NCBI GenBank assembly: GCA_963556695.1 | Contig: CAUWAG010000006.1 | Location: 3,968,001 to 4,032,000, forward strand | From: Anthostomella pinea | Lineage: Eukaryota; Ascomycota; Sordariomycetes; Xylariales; Xylariaceae | Length of the DNA: 64,000 nucleotides | Reading direction: 5' to 3' | Shown here: piece by piece, positions 42,777 to 54,077 of the stretch | Position numbering within the stretch: the first letter of the stretch is position 1 | How the letters are laid out: the number at the start of each line of letters is the position of its first letter | Notes under the pieces: model-generated | The model's database searches: none | Seen by the model: only the letters and a program-made list of their open reading frames with translations | Told to the model about the DNA's origin: nothing | Position numbers and translations under genes: made by a program

Positions 42777-44105
42777 GTGTGCTCTTCCCGTCCTGTAGTT
42801 CCCATATCTATGGATTCTGAGCGTGTACGAACCCAAGAAGACCTCGTTCAGCCCCCGGTTAATCGATGTGCGAGTATATCTCTACAAACGGCGTCCATGG
42901 CAGTGTTGAGGAGTCACAGATGCCACGCAGCGCAGTTCCCGTGCTTGATCAGTAAGGTCTCTCACCTGAACCGCGTAATCAAGTCTCCTTATCTAACCGG
43001 GATACAAACTCGCTATAGCCCAGCCAAGAAGGTGTATCCCAAGCGTGAGGCGACAGTAGAGAACCACACGATGGGCGCCTCTCTACCGCGGTATCTAGAG
43101 ATCAAAGTCCACCAAGCGGCACTAAAAAAAGCCTACGACGAGATAGTCGTCCGAGGCCGCTACCTGCGCCACTCCTCGGATTCCATCGCCTTCGACGGCG
43201 AGAAACGGGATAAGCCGTTCAACTGGGAAAGGCCCAACGCTCGCACCGACGGGAAGACGCTCTACATCGACTGCTTTCCTGGCTACGATCACATCGAGCA
43301 CTATGCCGAGATCATAGCCGTCTACCTCAAGATCAGGGAACAGCTCGGCGGCGATACGCTGACGCCGTCTTCGCGGGTCTCGTTCGTGCCGTCGTCGTGT
43401 TCGGATACGCAGATTGCACTCAGGGCCACCAATCTTCAGCACTTCCCCGGTGAGGCGGTCGACACCGTGGTCCTCGGACTCGTGTGGCATCTCCCGCAGC
43501 TGACCGGCTCAGCCGAGTGGGAAGGGTGCGGCCCGTGGCAGTGGATCCTGCAGTCATTCGGCGGTCGACGTGTCGCGTTTCTGGGGTTCCGTCCAGCATT
43601 CTGGGGCGATATTTCCGGAGAGGTGGTGCATTACCTCGCCTCACACTTCAATGTCAAAGAGGTCATATACCTCGGCAAGCTAGGGGCTCTCAAGCCGCAC
43701 GTCCGGCCGAATGCCTGGTTGGCTACGGGACACAAGTCACTCGTCAACGGCCGATTTGTCGAATGGGAAAACGTTCTTGGCCCGTCTGTCGAGCGGCGAG
43801 CGAGGAACTCGGTGATTATAGGGACTCATGTCACGCTGGGCAGCGTTTTACATGAGACCAAATCTTGGCATGCCAAGCTGGTTGACGATATAGACTTCGT
43901 GGACCCGGAGATCGGCATGATGGCTCAGGCTGCCGTCAGGAGTGGTGTCCGATTTGGTTATCTCCATATGGTCACGGATAATCTAGGCCGGAAGTACGAA
44001 GAGGACTTGTCAAACGAGAGAGTCGAGACTGTGTTGAAGCGTCGTGCTACGCTTCACCGTGTGGTTCAAGACGTGATGGGGGATCATCTCTCCAGGCCCA
44101 GGTAG
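42777..44105 (+). CDS. Nucleoside-phosphorylase-like protein, function unknown
   Basis: The frame is open from ATG 42777 (442 aa). The convincing part starts at about ATG 43071 (MGASLPRYLEIKVHQ, 344 aa), and the first 98 codons may be leader. The C-terminal half resembles the PNP/UDP phosphorylase fold: a strand-and-loop VIYLGKLGAL, then GTHVTLGSVLHET, the substrate-loop-like DFVDPEIGMMAQAAVRSGVRFGY, and a closing HMVTDNL where phosphorylases have a vSDn motif. The upstream part has IDCFPGYDHIEHYAEIIAVY and a strand VVLGLVWHLPQL. No introns are visible. It is not a standard fungal PNP or MTAP, and the compact intronless frame could point to bacterial ancestry. This assignment is an inference from fold-like motifs. 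Confidence 0.6.
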   Translation: MCSSRPVVPISMDSERVRTQEDLVQPPVNRCASISLQTASMAVLRSHRCHAAQFPCLISKVSHLNRVIKSPYLTGIQTRYSPAKKVYPKREATVENHTMGASLPRYLEIKVHQAALKKAYDEIVVRGRYLRHSSDSIAFDGEKRDKPFNWERPNARTDGKTLYIDCFPGYDHIEHYAEIIAVYLKIREQLGGDTLTPSSRVSFVPSSCSDTQIALRATNLQHFPGEAVDTVVLGLVWHLPQLTGSAEWEGCGPWQWILQSFGGRRVAFLGFRPAFWGDISGEVVHYLASHFNVKEVIYLGKLGALKPHVRPNAWLATGHKSLVNGRFVEWENVLGPSVERRARNSVIIGTHVTLGSVLHETKSWHAKLVDDIDFVDPEIGMMAQAAVRSGVRFGYLHMVTDNLGRKYEEDLSNERVETVLKRRATLHRVVQDVMGDHLSRPR

Positions 44106-45564
44106 CGGTCCGTGTCACGACGGGCATGGCGAGATGTTTAACTCGTCTTTGGTGGTGACGGCAATGGAGAAACGACGAGGGCTTTATTCTCAACTCCAAG
44201 ATATGCACACCTCTTACACTGGAGATCATTCAACATCCACGATAGCAAGTGGGGTTGGTCCATACATGTAAATGGGTTTATTTTCGGAAATGTAAATCGC
44301 ACATGGCGGTGATGTCCATGCGGAGTTTACAGTCAAGTCGTCGCGCAGTCTGGACGAGGCGGAGGCCCTGGGCGGTTTGCTTGGCCGTAGAGGCTAAAGG
44401 GGGCTAAGCAGAGGTTCGTCAACGGCGTTCACAGGGGGGAAGTTCTCCTCCTTATCCCAATCTTCTGTGCATGTGTGCCATAGCTTGTCTGAGATGCGTT
44501 GACGTCGGTTCGGGGCATACGATCTGGCTGCGGTCGAGAAACTGAAGGCCTGAACTGTGCCCGGCAAAGAGGTAGTGAGTAGAGAGATCAACTGTCACAG
44601 CAGAAAGTCGACCCACAGTAGAGCATGACTGGGTGTTTATCCATTTTTGTCTTTATTCTTATTTTCATGCACCATGTCGCTGCCGTCTATTGAGGGTATG
44701 TCCTGCCATGAATGTAACCCGACCCCTGATAGCCCTGAAAGGTCGTCACTTGACCGCGTAATACCATCCACAAAAACATCTAGCCGCCCATCTCATGGAT
44801 ATTGGCTCCCACAAACGTACAATGTTATAATATATATGCCACGGGCCCCTGATCTGACCATCTGCACGCCCGCCGACTCTAGCTGTACAGACACAAGAAA
44901 GTTGGCTCCCAAACAATGCTGCCGGTAGCCTTGCATGCCGTCGATTGTAAGGTCCTGAGGCCCCGGGGAAACAAAATGTAACGGTAACATGACAGGCTCG
45001 CGAAGATGAAGACGCTGATATTCGGGCATCCCTGGGCGCAACCTAAGGTTCTGATCAAGGCATCTAGGACTGAGGGTACCTCGCCACATCCAGTGACTCA
45101 CACACCGGTATTGAACCATCCGGGCGACGTCGGCAAGCTGGGAGTCTCGCCAAGCATACCATACTCCGTCTAGGCGCGAGGTGAGTTGAGGGCATCATGT
45201 GCTGATGTATCCCACCAATCAATGGTCATGAACAGTCGGGTTGGCCTTGCGTAATCCTTCGGACGTCACGTGTAGCAAGAGCCAGGGCTTTGACATCAAT
45301 CTCGTACGCGGAGTCAGTAATACACCATGATGGCATCGTGTCGAGTTGCCGAGATACTTCCGAAATAGCAAGCGCAAGCCGCGTAGAACTCGACATTAAT
45401 CGGCCGCGCCGGCGGTACCCGAACCATGTCCAATAAAGAGATTTCGAGGTAGAGATCAAGACGACAAAGACAAATGTCACCAGCTCATTCGTCGTTGGGT
45501 CATATCCAAAATGGACATTAGCCAGACAAGATGGGGCGCGACACCGTCGGTTTGTCGAGACCCG
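44106..45564. other. Intergenic, no supported gene
   Basis: 1.46 kb between tail-to-tail genes. Only short frames on both strands. Confidence 0.5.
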
Positions 45565-48500
45565 TCAGCCTCCTTTTCTCTCCGATTCATCCTTCGGCGG
45601 CTGCTCTCTTTGCGAGGAAACTCCGCTTCGACCATTTGGCTCAGTGGCCTTCTTTCTGCCCCGTTGGGCCCTTTGCCATGTCCCAATGGTACCGGCATTG
45701 TCGCTTTCACTCTTCGCACCTCGCACGTGACCATTCTCTTTTTGGATACCATTCACCCTCGTATTCGAATGCGTTGGTACGTCAAACTTGTGCAGCGAAG
45801 CCTCGGCTGGCGTTTTCTGCTTGCCTTTAGCCGTATCCGACTTGGCTTCAAATTGGTTGCTGTACCCTGCAGTCGACGCAAAGGTAGAATTCTGATTCAG
45901 TGGCAGCTCCAATTTCCTCGTTACATTCGGGGATGGAGTGTTGGCCTCGTAGACTGGCGACAAGTGCTGTAGTTCATTTGCCTGTATGCGGTTTTCCGTG
46001 GCGAGGTCTAGTTGTGCAATGAGCGCACTCTGCAAGCCGCGCGGAACTCGCTGTGGTGGTGGTGCTGCCGGCGACATCGGCGCAACTTCCTTGTTACCCA
46101 AAGAGCCATTTGTCGTTGGGAAAATGATGGTATTGACGAGCCCGGTTGGGTTGACATTTACAGCATCAATAGTGAAGTGAGGGCCGCCGCTTGATTGCGG
46201 GTTTCCCAACGCCGGCGAGTTTGTAGAGCCGTTCACCACAACTGGCGAGTTGGTCTTCTGAGACACAGGCGACTGCTCAGGAGATGATGACATCCCGGAA
46301 GAACTCGACGAAGAATACTGGTTGATGTAGAGCATACCTTCATGCCCTGCGTATTCCGTCGTCGTGGATTCACCACGCCAAGCCTGGCGAGGAATGCTAC
46401 CGTTTGGAGGTTTTGATACAGAGCCGTTGACAACTACAGGGGCTGTCTCTCGAGCCGGTGCGCCAGGAGAAGACGTCACAACAACTGGAGCTGGAACCGA
46501 GCTTCTGCCAACAGAAAAGGCTCGATTATGGCCCAAAGGCGAAGGGGATCGTGACTTGTGCTGAATCCTATCGAGGACAGATTGGGGGAATTGATCAGAC
46601 GAGAGCCGCCGGCTCGGCGCCGATGCCTGGGGACCTATGTCACCGAAAGCGGGCATACCGTTGGTCGAGGCATTTGTTACTCGCTGTGGACTGGACGGGC
46701 TAGTATAGTAACCATTACTCCTCTCCTCTTGAGGCGGTGAGCTTGTCAATGAGTCTTCTTGTTCGTAATCGTTGCCTTCATCCGGGATGAAACTGGGGAT
46801 AGGGATTCCGTTTATGTGCCGGGCGGGAATACTAGCGAATCCATTCGGCACTTGACCAGTGGTTGCAAAGCTCTGAGCTTTTGGCATGCCATTGACAGGT
46901 CGCGACGCTGGTTGGGATTGTGATCTAAGGGTACTTCCAGATAACGACGCAGTATCACTTGCTGTGGACCGCTGTGAACCTCGTCGATACTCGGCAGTCT
47001 GGTTGTTCGAGGTTGTAGGGGGATACGTCGGAAACACGCCCTGTTGCGCATAGTATGCTTGGGCTTGCTGCATGTGCACTGGATAGTAATACATGTCTGG
47101 CCGCATTTCCGGTCGAAGGGGCGCACTCATAGGAGTGTCAAAAGAGTTCGTCCTAGAGCGCTCTGTTGACGACTGCGACTGAGGAACGTTGCCCTGCATG
47201 TTAGCATTATGTAGAGCCTGCTGTTGTGCAAAGTGCTGCGACTGCGTGTACTGCAGAAACCTCAGGTTGTTTTCCTGAAATTGCAACGCAGAGAGTGTCT
47301 GTGCAACAACGTCTGAAGACGACGGCATGTACATGGCGGCAGCGTCCTGAGGTCCATATGGCATCGCATAAGGGGCATACATCGCATTTGCGTTGTTGTC
47401 GTACGTTGCGACTGATGATGCCCTGCGGTTATTGCTGTTGTTGTTGCCAGTGTTATTCCGGTTTTGGCCAGAATGTCGATTGCCACCCCGAAACGCTCCA
47501 CCACGGCCGCCACGATTATTTTGGTGTTGCGAAGCGCTTCGTACTGGTACTGGCCGTGACACAGGTGGCTGCTTCTGGAATATCCTCTCCTCCTCCTTGG
47601 GAAATATGTACTGCTCGCAGCAGTCGTCCAACTTGCCCTGGGCGATGAGGTCGAAGGCACGCCGAAGTTCGAGGTGAACGCCACGGAAAGCCGTATCGTC
47701 GGCTGTGTTGCCAAGATTGCGCATGGTATTGAACGGCTCTTCGACGCAAAGCTGGTTGTTCTGAGCGAATTGCCACTTCTTCTCCGTTTTGGTAATCGTC
47801 TTACCCGACCGGACGGACAGCACGTACATACTGTAATCGAATTCGTGAGCGTAGAATCGGAAGAACTGAAAAAGTAGCTCGCCCAGAGTGGACTTGTTCT
47901 TGCTTCCAAACCCCCTCAGCTTGTCGACATCATCGGCAAACGCTGCAATCTCGCCGGTCTTCCGGGTGACCTTCTGGTGAGGACGTTGGTGCAGCGCCGG
48001 CAGAACAGGGGGCTGTCGTAACTGGAGAAATGCTATGATCATACATATCCAAGTGTATGAACTCAGTGTTCCACCAAATGCTACAACGATCAGTAAACGA
48101 AGCCTCTTCAGCATGCGGTAGGCCCTGGACTCACCAGCATCATTGACAACCCTCCTCCGTGTCCAATACTTGACGATCATCGCCAACGGTCGCACTCGCT
48201 CGTCGAGTTCCACATACGTCTTGATCATTCGAGTGTTCTCCAACGCTAAAGTGTTGTTGACGTTCATGTCACAACTGAGCTCGAGCTCTGGATCCCAAAT
48301 CTTGACGATGGGGACTTTGGCCGAAGATACACAGACGACCTTTTCCATTCCATCTAGAAAACATGTGAGAAGCTGAGAAGATATCGGGGCGAGAGTTTTG
48401 TAGCATACGTTTGGCCAGTAAATCTGCCAGCATGCAGACGCCTTCAAGCTCCTTCCAAGCAGTCTTAATGCAGATATCCACTTCATATGGTCAGTAATGC

Positions 48501-49572
48501 TAGAGGGAGCAGCGACCAACAGATTGGGTCTTGACGAACCGTCAGAATCATCCGAGCATAATAGATTTCCCGAGGACCCGAACAGATGTACGCGAATGTC
48601 GTGACCAGGCCAGGTGGTGTTGAGCAGCTTTTCCAACTTTTGTACTAATTTTTGCCGCTTGGCTTCTACCGCTTCAGTCGGCTGTAACCGGTCGTACAGT
48701 TCGCGCATGTCTGTAGTAAGCTTGCGTTCGTCATCTTCGGACAGCTTGTTCTTGATGGTCTTCAAATCCGTCTTTTCCAACGGGTCGATGCCAATGCTAT
48801 ACGGTATCCTTCGGCGGGAGAATTTGAGTGCTGTCTCGTATTTGCAACCACCATGGCGCGATGGCAAGGGTCTTAGAGAAGGGACGGCGGAGTTGGTTTC
48901 GGAGTATGCGGAGCGAGGAGAGTGGCTTTGATTCGCATTCGGTGAGTGGTCTCTGGACTCGAAAGAGAACTTGCGAGCGTGCTGGTGGGGAGTCGAGGGT
49001 ACCGAGCTGGAATGTGGCGGCAGGTTCGACGAAGAGATTGACGGCTTCGGCCTCAGCGGAAGGCCGTGGGTGACATCTGCCTTCTTGGATGGCATCTTGG
49101 GCTCGGCGCCCTTGGCTGTTATAAGCGCGCAATCGGCTTGGTAGGAATTCTGATTGCCCCTATTCCCATGGCAGTTCTGAGAGGCCTGCCTAGCGCGGGA
49201 ATCTTTGTTAAACACTTTAGATGACGATTGAGATCTGGGCCCGGCGTGGGCGGACTGCGAGGATAGCAGTGGCGGCAAAGGGAGTGTGTGGAAACCGCCC
49301 CCTCGTCCCGGCGCAATGAGCTTGTTGTACTGGAGAAGCTGTGTGTGGTATAAGGACGCCTGTTGGGGATAGAGGATGGGCACCAAGTTGACGTGTGTCG
49401 GGTATTGCTGTGTGGGCGGCGGATCGTGAACGATGGGCGAGAGAGTGCTGAGTCTAGGGACTGCTGGGCTCGAAGTCGACCGGGACCAAAGATGAGCTGG
49501 AGCTGGATAATGATGTTTCGATTCTGCCGTTATAGGCCGGCTGTCCATTAAAGATGGGCCCCGCACAAACAA
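45565..49572 (-). CDS. Non-canonical poly(A) polymerase / terminal nucleotidyltransferase (Cid1-like)
   Basis: Exons 49572-48540, 48480-48409, 48353-48135 and 48080-45565 (1279 aa). Introns of 59, 55 and 54 nt (GTTCGT..GAAG, GTATGC..CTAG, GTGAGT..GTAG) contain no in-frame stop, so unspliced sequence also reads open. Splicing is nevertheless required to restore the catalytic core: SDDSD-V-DICIKTAWKELEG, LLAK-H-GMEKVVC, VVND-A-AFGGTLSSY. The nucleotidyltransferase signature is HLFGSSGN..SDVDI near residues 330-348, with a third acidic residue in LELSCDMNVNN. The PAP-associated domain follows (LGELLFQFFRFYAHEFDY, TMRNLGNTADDTAFRGVHLELRRAFDLI). Long Ser/Pro/Gln/Asn-rich, disordered N- and C-terminal regions surround it. 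Such enzymes add A or U/C residues to RNA 3' ends in the cytoplasm or nucleus. Confidence 0.9.
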   Translation of the reverse strand: MFVRGPSLMDSRPITAESKHHYPAPAHLWSRSTSSPAVPRLSTLSPIVHDPPPTQQYPTHVNLVPILYPQQASLYHTQLLQYNKLIAPGRGGGFHTLPLPPLLSSQSAHAGPRSQSSSKVFNKDSRARQASQNCHGNRGNQNSYQADCALITAKGAEPKMPSKKADVTHGLPLRPKPSISSSNLPPHSSSVPSTPHQHARKFSFESRDHSPNANQSHSPRSAYSETNSAVPSLRPLPSRHGGCKYETALKFSRRRIPYSIGIDPLEKTDLKTIKNKLSEDDERKLTTDMRELYDRLQPTEAVEAKRQKLVQKLEKLLNTTWPGHDIRVHLFGSSGNLLCSDDSDGSSRPNLLVAAPSSITDHMKWISALRLLGRSLKASACWQIYWPNVCYKTLAPISSQLLTCFLDGMEKVVCVSSAKVPIVKIWDPELELSCDMNVNNTLALENTRMIKTYVELDERVRPLAMIVKYWTRRRVVNDAGESRAYRMLKRLRLLIVVAFGGTLSSYTWICMIIAFLQLRQPPVLPALHQRPHQKVTRKTGEIAAFADDVDKLRGFGSKNKSTLGELLFQFFRFYAHEFDYSMYVLSVRSGKTITKTEKKWQFAQNNQLCVEEPFNTMRNLGNTADDTAFRGVHLELRRAFDLIAQGKLDDCCEQYIFPKEEERIFQKQPPVSRPVPVRSASQHQNNRGGRGGAFRGGNRHSGQNRNNTGNNNSNNRRASSVATYDNNANAMYAPYAMPYGPQDAAAMYMPSSSDVVAQTLSALQFQENNLRFLQYTQSQHFAQQQALHNANMQGNVPQSQSSTERSRTNSFDTPMSAPLRPEMRPDMYYYPVHMQQAQAYYAQQGVFPTYPPTTSNNQTAEYRRGSQRSTASDTASLSGSTLRSQSQPASRPVNGMPKAQSFATTGQVPNGFASIPARHINGIPIPSFIPDEGNDYEQEDSLTSSPPQEERSNGYYTSPSSPQRVTNASTNGMPAFGDIGPQASAPSRRLSSDQFPQSVLDRIQHKSRSPSPLGHNRAFSVGRSSVPAPVVVTSSPGAPARETAPVVVNGSVSKPPNGSIPRQAWRGESTTTEYAGHEGMLYINQYSSSSSSGMSSSPEQSPVSQKTNSPVVVNGSTNSPALGNPQSSGGPHFTIDAVNVNPTGLVNTIIFPTTNGSLGNKEVAPMSPAAPPPQRVPRGLQSALIAQLDLATENRIQANELQHLSPVYEANTPSPNVTRKLELPLNQNSTFASTAGYSNQFEAKSDTAKGKQKTPAEASLHKFDVPTHSNTRVNGIQKENGHVRGAKSESDNAGTIGTWQRAQRGRKKATEPNGRSGVSSQREQPPKDESERKGG

Positions 49573-52500
49573 GCGACGGTTCCTTAACTGCGAGGGTCAA
49601 ACGAGTGGGCTCGTGACGCAGTGCCAGAGGTTGGAAGTATGGACGAATGTGGTTCGTGTTTGAACGGGTCGTCGCTGTGGCACGGTCGGACAACAAAATA
49701 ATGACTTGTTCCCAGGACAAACAGGAGTGTCGCGACGTCGGACGAAGGCAATTCGGTATAGTCTAGCGGTATAGGGAGTTGGAGAGTCTTGGGATGATGG
49801 GAAAATCGGAAGATCGGCGTAGCAACAGCCAGATTGGAGCTGTCTTTCTCTCGATTCGCTAAGGTGAAGTGCGCTCACTGCAAGTGTGGAGGAGCAGATG
49901 ATCGGCGTATCGCTATATCGATATAGTAGAGGATGCGGTACCTTTGACGCTGGGGGCGATGGAAAGCAGGAGGGCTCGGGAGGCTCGCAGAGCATCAAGG
50001 CATCATCTCCAGTTCCAGGGACGTTCGGCGGAAGAAACGATCGTAATAAGCACACACGAGTCGACGTGCGGGTATAAAGGGGGTATCGCAAGAAGAGGGC
50101 AGAACCAGAGCCTGAACCAGAAGCCGAACCTGAACGTGAACCAGAACCTGGGCAATGCAAGAGAAACAAGACGCGGTAGTGCGAGTGACGGCTATTTCTA
50201 TTGTGACTTCCAAAGGCTGCTGTCCAGGGCGAGAAGAACTGGAAGCAGCGAGGGCGTATCGTTCGTTAGGTAGGTAGGTAAAGAAAGGCGGGAGGCGGTA
50301 GGCGGTAGTGATCGAAGTGTGTGGCAACCGCGGAGAGTTCAAGGCAATGGTGATGGACTGTGCAGGGCAGCGACAGTGCCAACTACCATGAACACGGGCC
50401 ACGACAAACGGAGGAGTAGTGCTTTAGGGGTCATTCGGCCGGCTGACCGTGCACTCATTGAAAGAAATTGGAGCGTCTGGTGTCGTAGGTAGCGTGCAGG
50501 TGTTCACGGGCACTGTTGGTAGGTGCTGTTGGTGTACCTGACACAGCGCAATTTAGTGCCCCGGGTGGCCATGTTGGCGGGTAATGCTGTTAGTTCAGGT
50601 CAGGTGTTAGGCTGCTGTTAGGCAGGAACCTACCACCTGCTACATGTTGGTCTGCACTGCCTGCCTTTGACCTGCTCTGTACTGTACCAAATTGAACCTG
50701 CCTTAACCTTATACATCCATGTGGCTAGACTCTGGAGCAACATAGTGCGAAGATATCGAGGCACTTAAACTTTTAGTGGCCTCATTGTCTCAAGGGCAAG
50801 GAGGCACCCGCTCAACGCGAAAGCTATTACTATTATGCATTCCCAAATGCTTCACAGATAGATTGACACTCATATCCTTCTCAAATGTTGTATGAACGTG
50901 ATGGAGTCCAATCCGAATCAACCGAGGTCTACAACGTGGCTCTTCCATATTCCAGCCCAAGAGGCATATGTAGGTACTGAGGTAAGGGTTATGGCTAAAA
51001 GGGTTGGTTGTGCGAATGGAAGAGTTGGAACGCTCTGAGACACGACCAAATTCGAGTCGCCTCCATTGTTTTATTACACGTCTTTGTTCACGTCGCTGAG
51101 TACCACGCCCATTGGCTTTCAAGAAGCAACTGAGCGTGTGTCCGTCGAGTCCAGCCATCATCCATCTCACGAGGGGCAGTAATAAGCATATCGCGAGGGT
51201 ATCTGATCATTGATACGAGACAGCAAACCCGTACTACCTGTAGTCGAGTGGGGATACAATTTCCTCGTGTCTCTTTCTTCGAAACAACTCATCATTCAGT
51301 CATCAGCAACGAATACATGAATTACTCCCTTCAGACGGCAGAGCTAACAACATTTGAACCTTCTAACTTCCAACTGCCTTACCGGTAGCCTACATCCGGG
51401 GGAGTAACCACACCAGAGTCCAGACCAGACGCCGGTCCCAGCCGTACCGGTGCCTGCAGTGTGAAATCCCCCCCCGGGCCAGTCTCCTGGTTGTCCAACC
51501 AAGTCAGATCTTGGAAGCGAGAGCGACATGACCTCAAGCACTGTGCTCTCCTCCGGCCACCACGCATGCATCACGGAGTCATCAGCTTACACTTCTCATC
51601 TGTCCAGGCGCTAGCGAAGCCGCCTAAACGACAGGCCTGCCGAGCGAGGCCGCCGCACCTCTGCAGTACACCTACATCTGATCTCGTATTACCGAATCGG
51701 TCAATGACGTACCAGATGTGCCACCACAGAGGGCAAGGCGCCGGCCGATCACTTACCATCAGTAGACCACTGGACTATCCGGCCGGCTGGGGTCGTCTGC
51801 CAGACTGCAGAAAGTTAACGGCAACACCAGGAGCATTGAACGCCATGTGCGGTGGATGAAACTCTCGAACCATTCCCACGTTGGAGCCCCGTCAAAGTTC
51901 ACGATCGGCTTAGCTATACCTAACGCTGCCCTGCCATAAGCGCACCCACCTGGGTAGCCGATAGTATGGAAAGCCATGCCGGTTCTATTTCAAGCTGATC
52001 TGTCATATCCTCGACAGGTTATAGATGATATTCTCACACTGGGTTGCCTGACCTCACACTAACAAGTCAGCAAGTTCCTACTCCTGTGTGTGCCCATTCC
52101 TATTCCCAATCCTTCACCTTCACCTTCTCCTCCTCTTCCGTCCCACTCACCTCGATATCTGGACTGACAAAGCTGTTAGACCGGTACCTACCTCCCAGAC
52201 CTACGTGCGTTGCGGCATGGCCGAAAAGATACTCAGCTAGACTAGGCATCTTTGGAGTGGAGGCCGCCCCGTGGTCTTCGTATCTGACCTTTCAACCGCT
52301 CCTAGGTACCCTTCCTACCACATGGGGTTGATAGCACCGAAGTCTATAAGCTACACCTAGGTAAGCCGCCTCCATGAACAGTGCCCCAAAGGATCTGACG
52401 TAAGTTCCGTATCCCCGCCATCGTGTAGCCGTTAAGGACACATGGGCTGTGTTCTGTCGTGTATCTTGCAGTGACGCGAACGACAACGACGGTATCGGAA

Positions 52501-54077
52501 AGTGGTCATCCATGCTGGCATCAGCATATGCCGGCCCGTGACGTTGTCAGCCTCGCATGGTGGATAGCATACGCTGAGTGGAACGTAACAGCCAAGTTCA
52601 GCTGACGATTGTTGCTCTGTCATACCAGCTGAAACGGGATGTAATCACGTTGGGGCTTCGAATGTTCTTCTCAACGCTCAAGCATCCTGCCGCCTGCCGT
52701 TGGAACTCGCCAACGTTGCAAGCCGAGACACAGCATCGGTCACGTACAATCCCGCACGTGTAGTGGATGTTATTCAACATGAGCTTTGCTCGATCTCAGA
52801 TCATCCACCAACAGAGATGGAGGAGTTGGTCAGATGATTGGAACCCACAACCACGTTTGAGAAGGGCCAACCGCTGGTCACATATCGCAGCGTGTAACGG
52901 CATACAGCAAAGCCATTCTCGTTGGAGCATGTGGACGCATTCCCCATGATCAACCCGGCGAGTCGGCATACTTCCATTGCCCCATGGACAGGTAGACACA
53001 CCACAGCACTTCGCCTACTCTTTCGCCTCCCCAAACGAACTGCCTTTGAAGACTTCCTACGTATTCACACCGAGCCTGGGAACAAGACGTTGAAATTTCG
53101 GCATGACAGCATCTAAAACAATCTGGACGGATACGATGGCTCCGAGATAATGGCACGACCCCTCACATTTCTTCCGTCGACGTCGAGCTCGTACCCTCTA
53201 AGGAATCCCTTACTCGGGTCAAGCCGTCGTTGACTGGCCGTCCGGCATGGTACTGCAATATGTGACGCGTCGTATATTGCCAGTCAACCAGTCCATGAGC
53301 TGGCAGTACTGGTTCCCAGTCCAGGGACCCCACTGTCGTACCCCATATACTATGGGATGCCCGGCCGATCTCCCGGTGTCCGCGATGCAGACCAAGCCTG
53401 GGCAAGTCCAGAGCCGAGGTCGAACTGGGAAGTGAAGTCTCGAGTTGTCTTGGGCATGTGGTTCGTTATGCAATCAAGGCGGGAGACGCCTGCCAAGAGA
53501 TGGATCTGTACTCTTCGCGTGGCAAGCTCGGCACGGATGCAACTGCCAAAACATTAAGTAACCAGGAAGACCCAAGGGCCGAATGGCGGGACGTGCATTC
53601 AGCCGTGACTCCCGTCCGTGACTGCCCTGTTAGCGGCAAGGACCTTCCTACATGTAGGTAAGCCCCATTGGAAGCTGCTTGGCGTCGTTAGCCTCGCCTC
53701 GGTCAGGGGTTCAACTCCTGGGCTGCCTGGAGCCCCTGGTCAGGGATCAGAGCTGTAGCCTCTCCCATCTCTCCATCTCTCGAGACACTGCCTGTGTCAA
53801 GAGCTGTCGAGGAATTTCTTCAGCCTCGTGCCCGCGGATTGGTTTGTTCGTTTGTGTTTCATGTTTCTGCTCTTTGTTCCATCATGAACAGGTTTGCGTT
53901 CCTTGTTATTTCTTAAGTTCCTCTTTTCTGTTATTGTATCTGCTTTGCCAGTACTCGCGTGATTTCGATCTACCGGACTTGAACTGTACCAGTTGTACCC
54001 TCTTGAAGCACTCGTGATTGCCTACGATCATTGTTTTGTTATTCCTACGAAAAATCGAGGGAGCGCACACAGTCAAG
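49573..54077. other. Long intergenic interval (4.5 kb)
   Basis: The first part (to about 50400) is the poly(A) polymerase upstream region and includes a GAACC/TGAACC-type short repeat at about 50101-50155. The rest has only short overlapping frames, many with Pro/Ser/Arg bias from composition. The last 300 bp before 54078 are T-rich and probably the next gene's leader. No gene supported. Confidence 0.45.

Noticed and set aside
51330..51400. GGTTCAAAT on the minus strand resembling a T arm
   Set aside because: The stem does not pair and no cloverleaf can be built.
53680..53760. GGTTCAACTCC resembling a tRNA B box
   Set aside because: No matching acceptor, D or anticodon arms can be folded around it.
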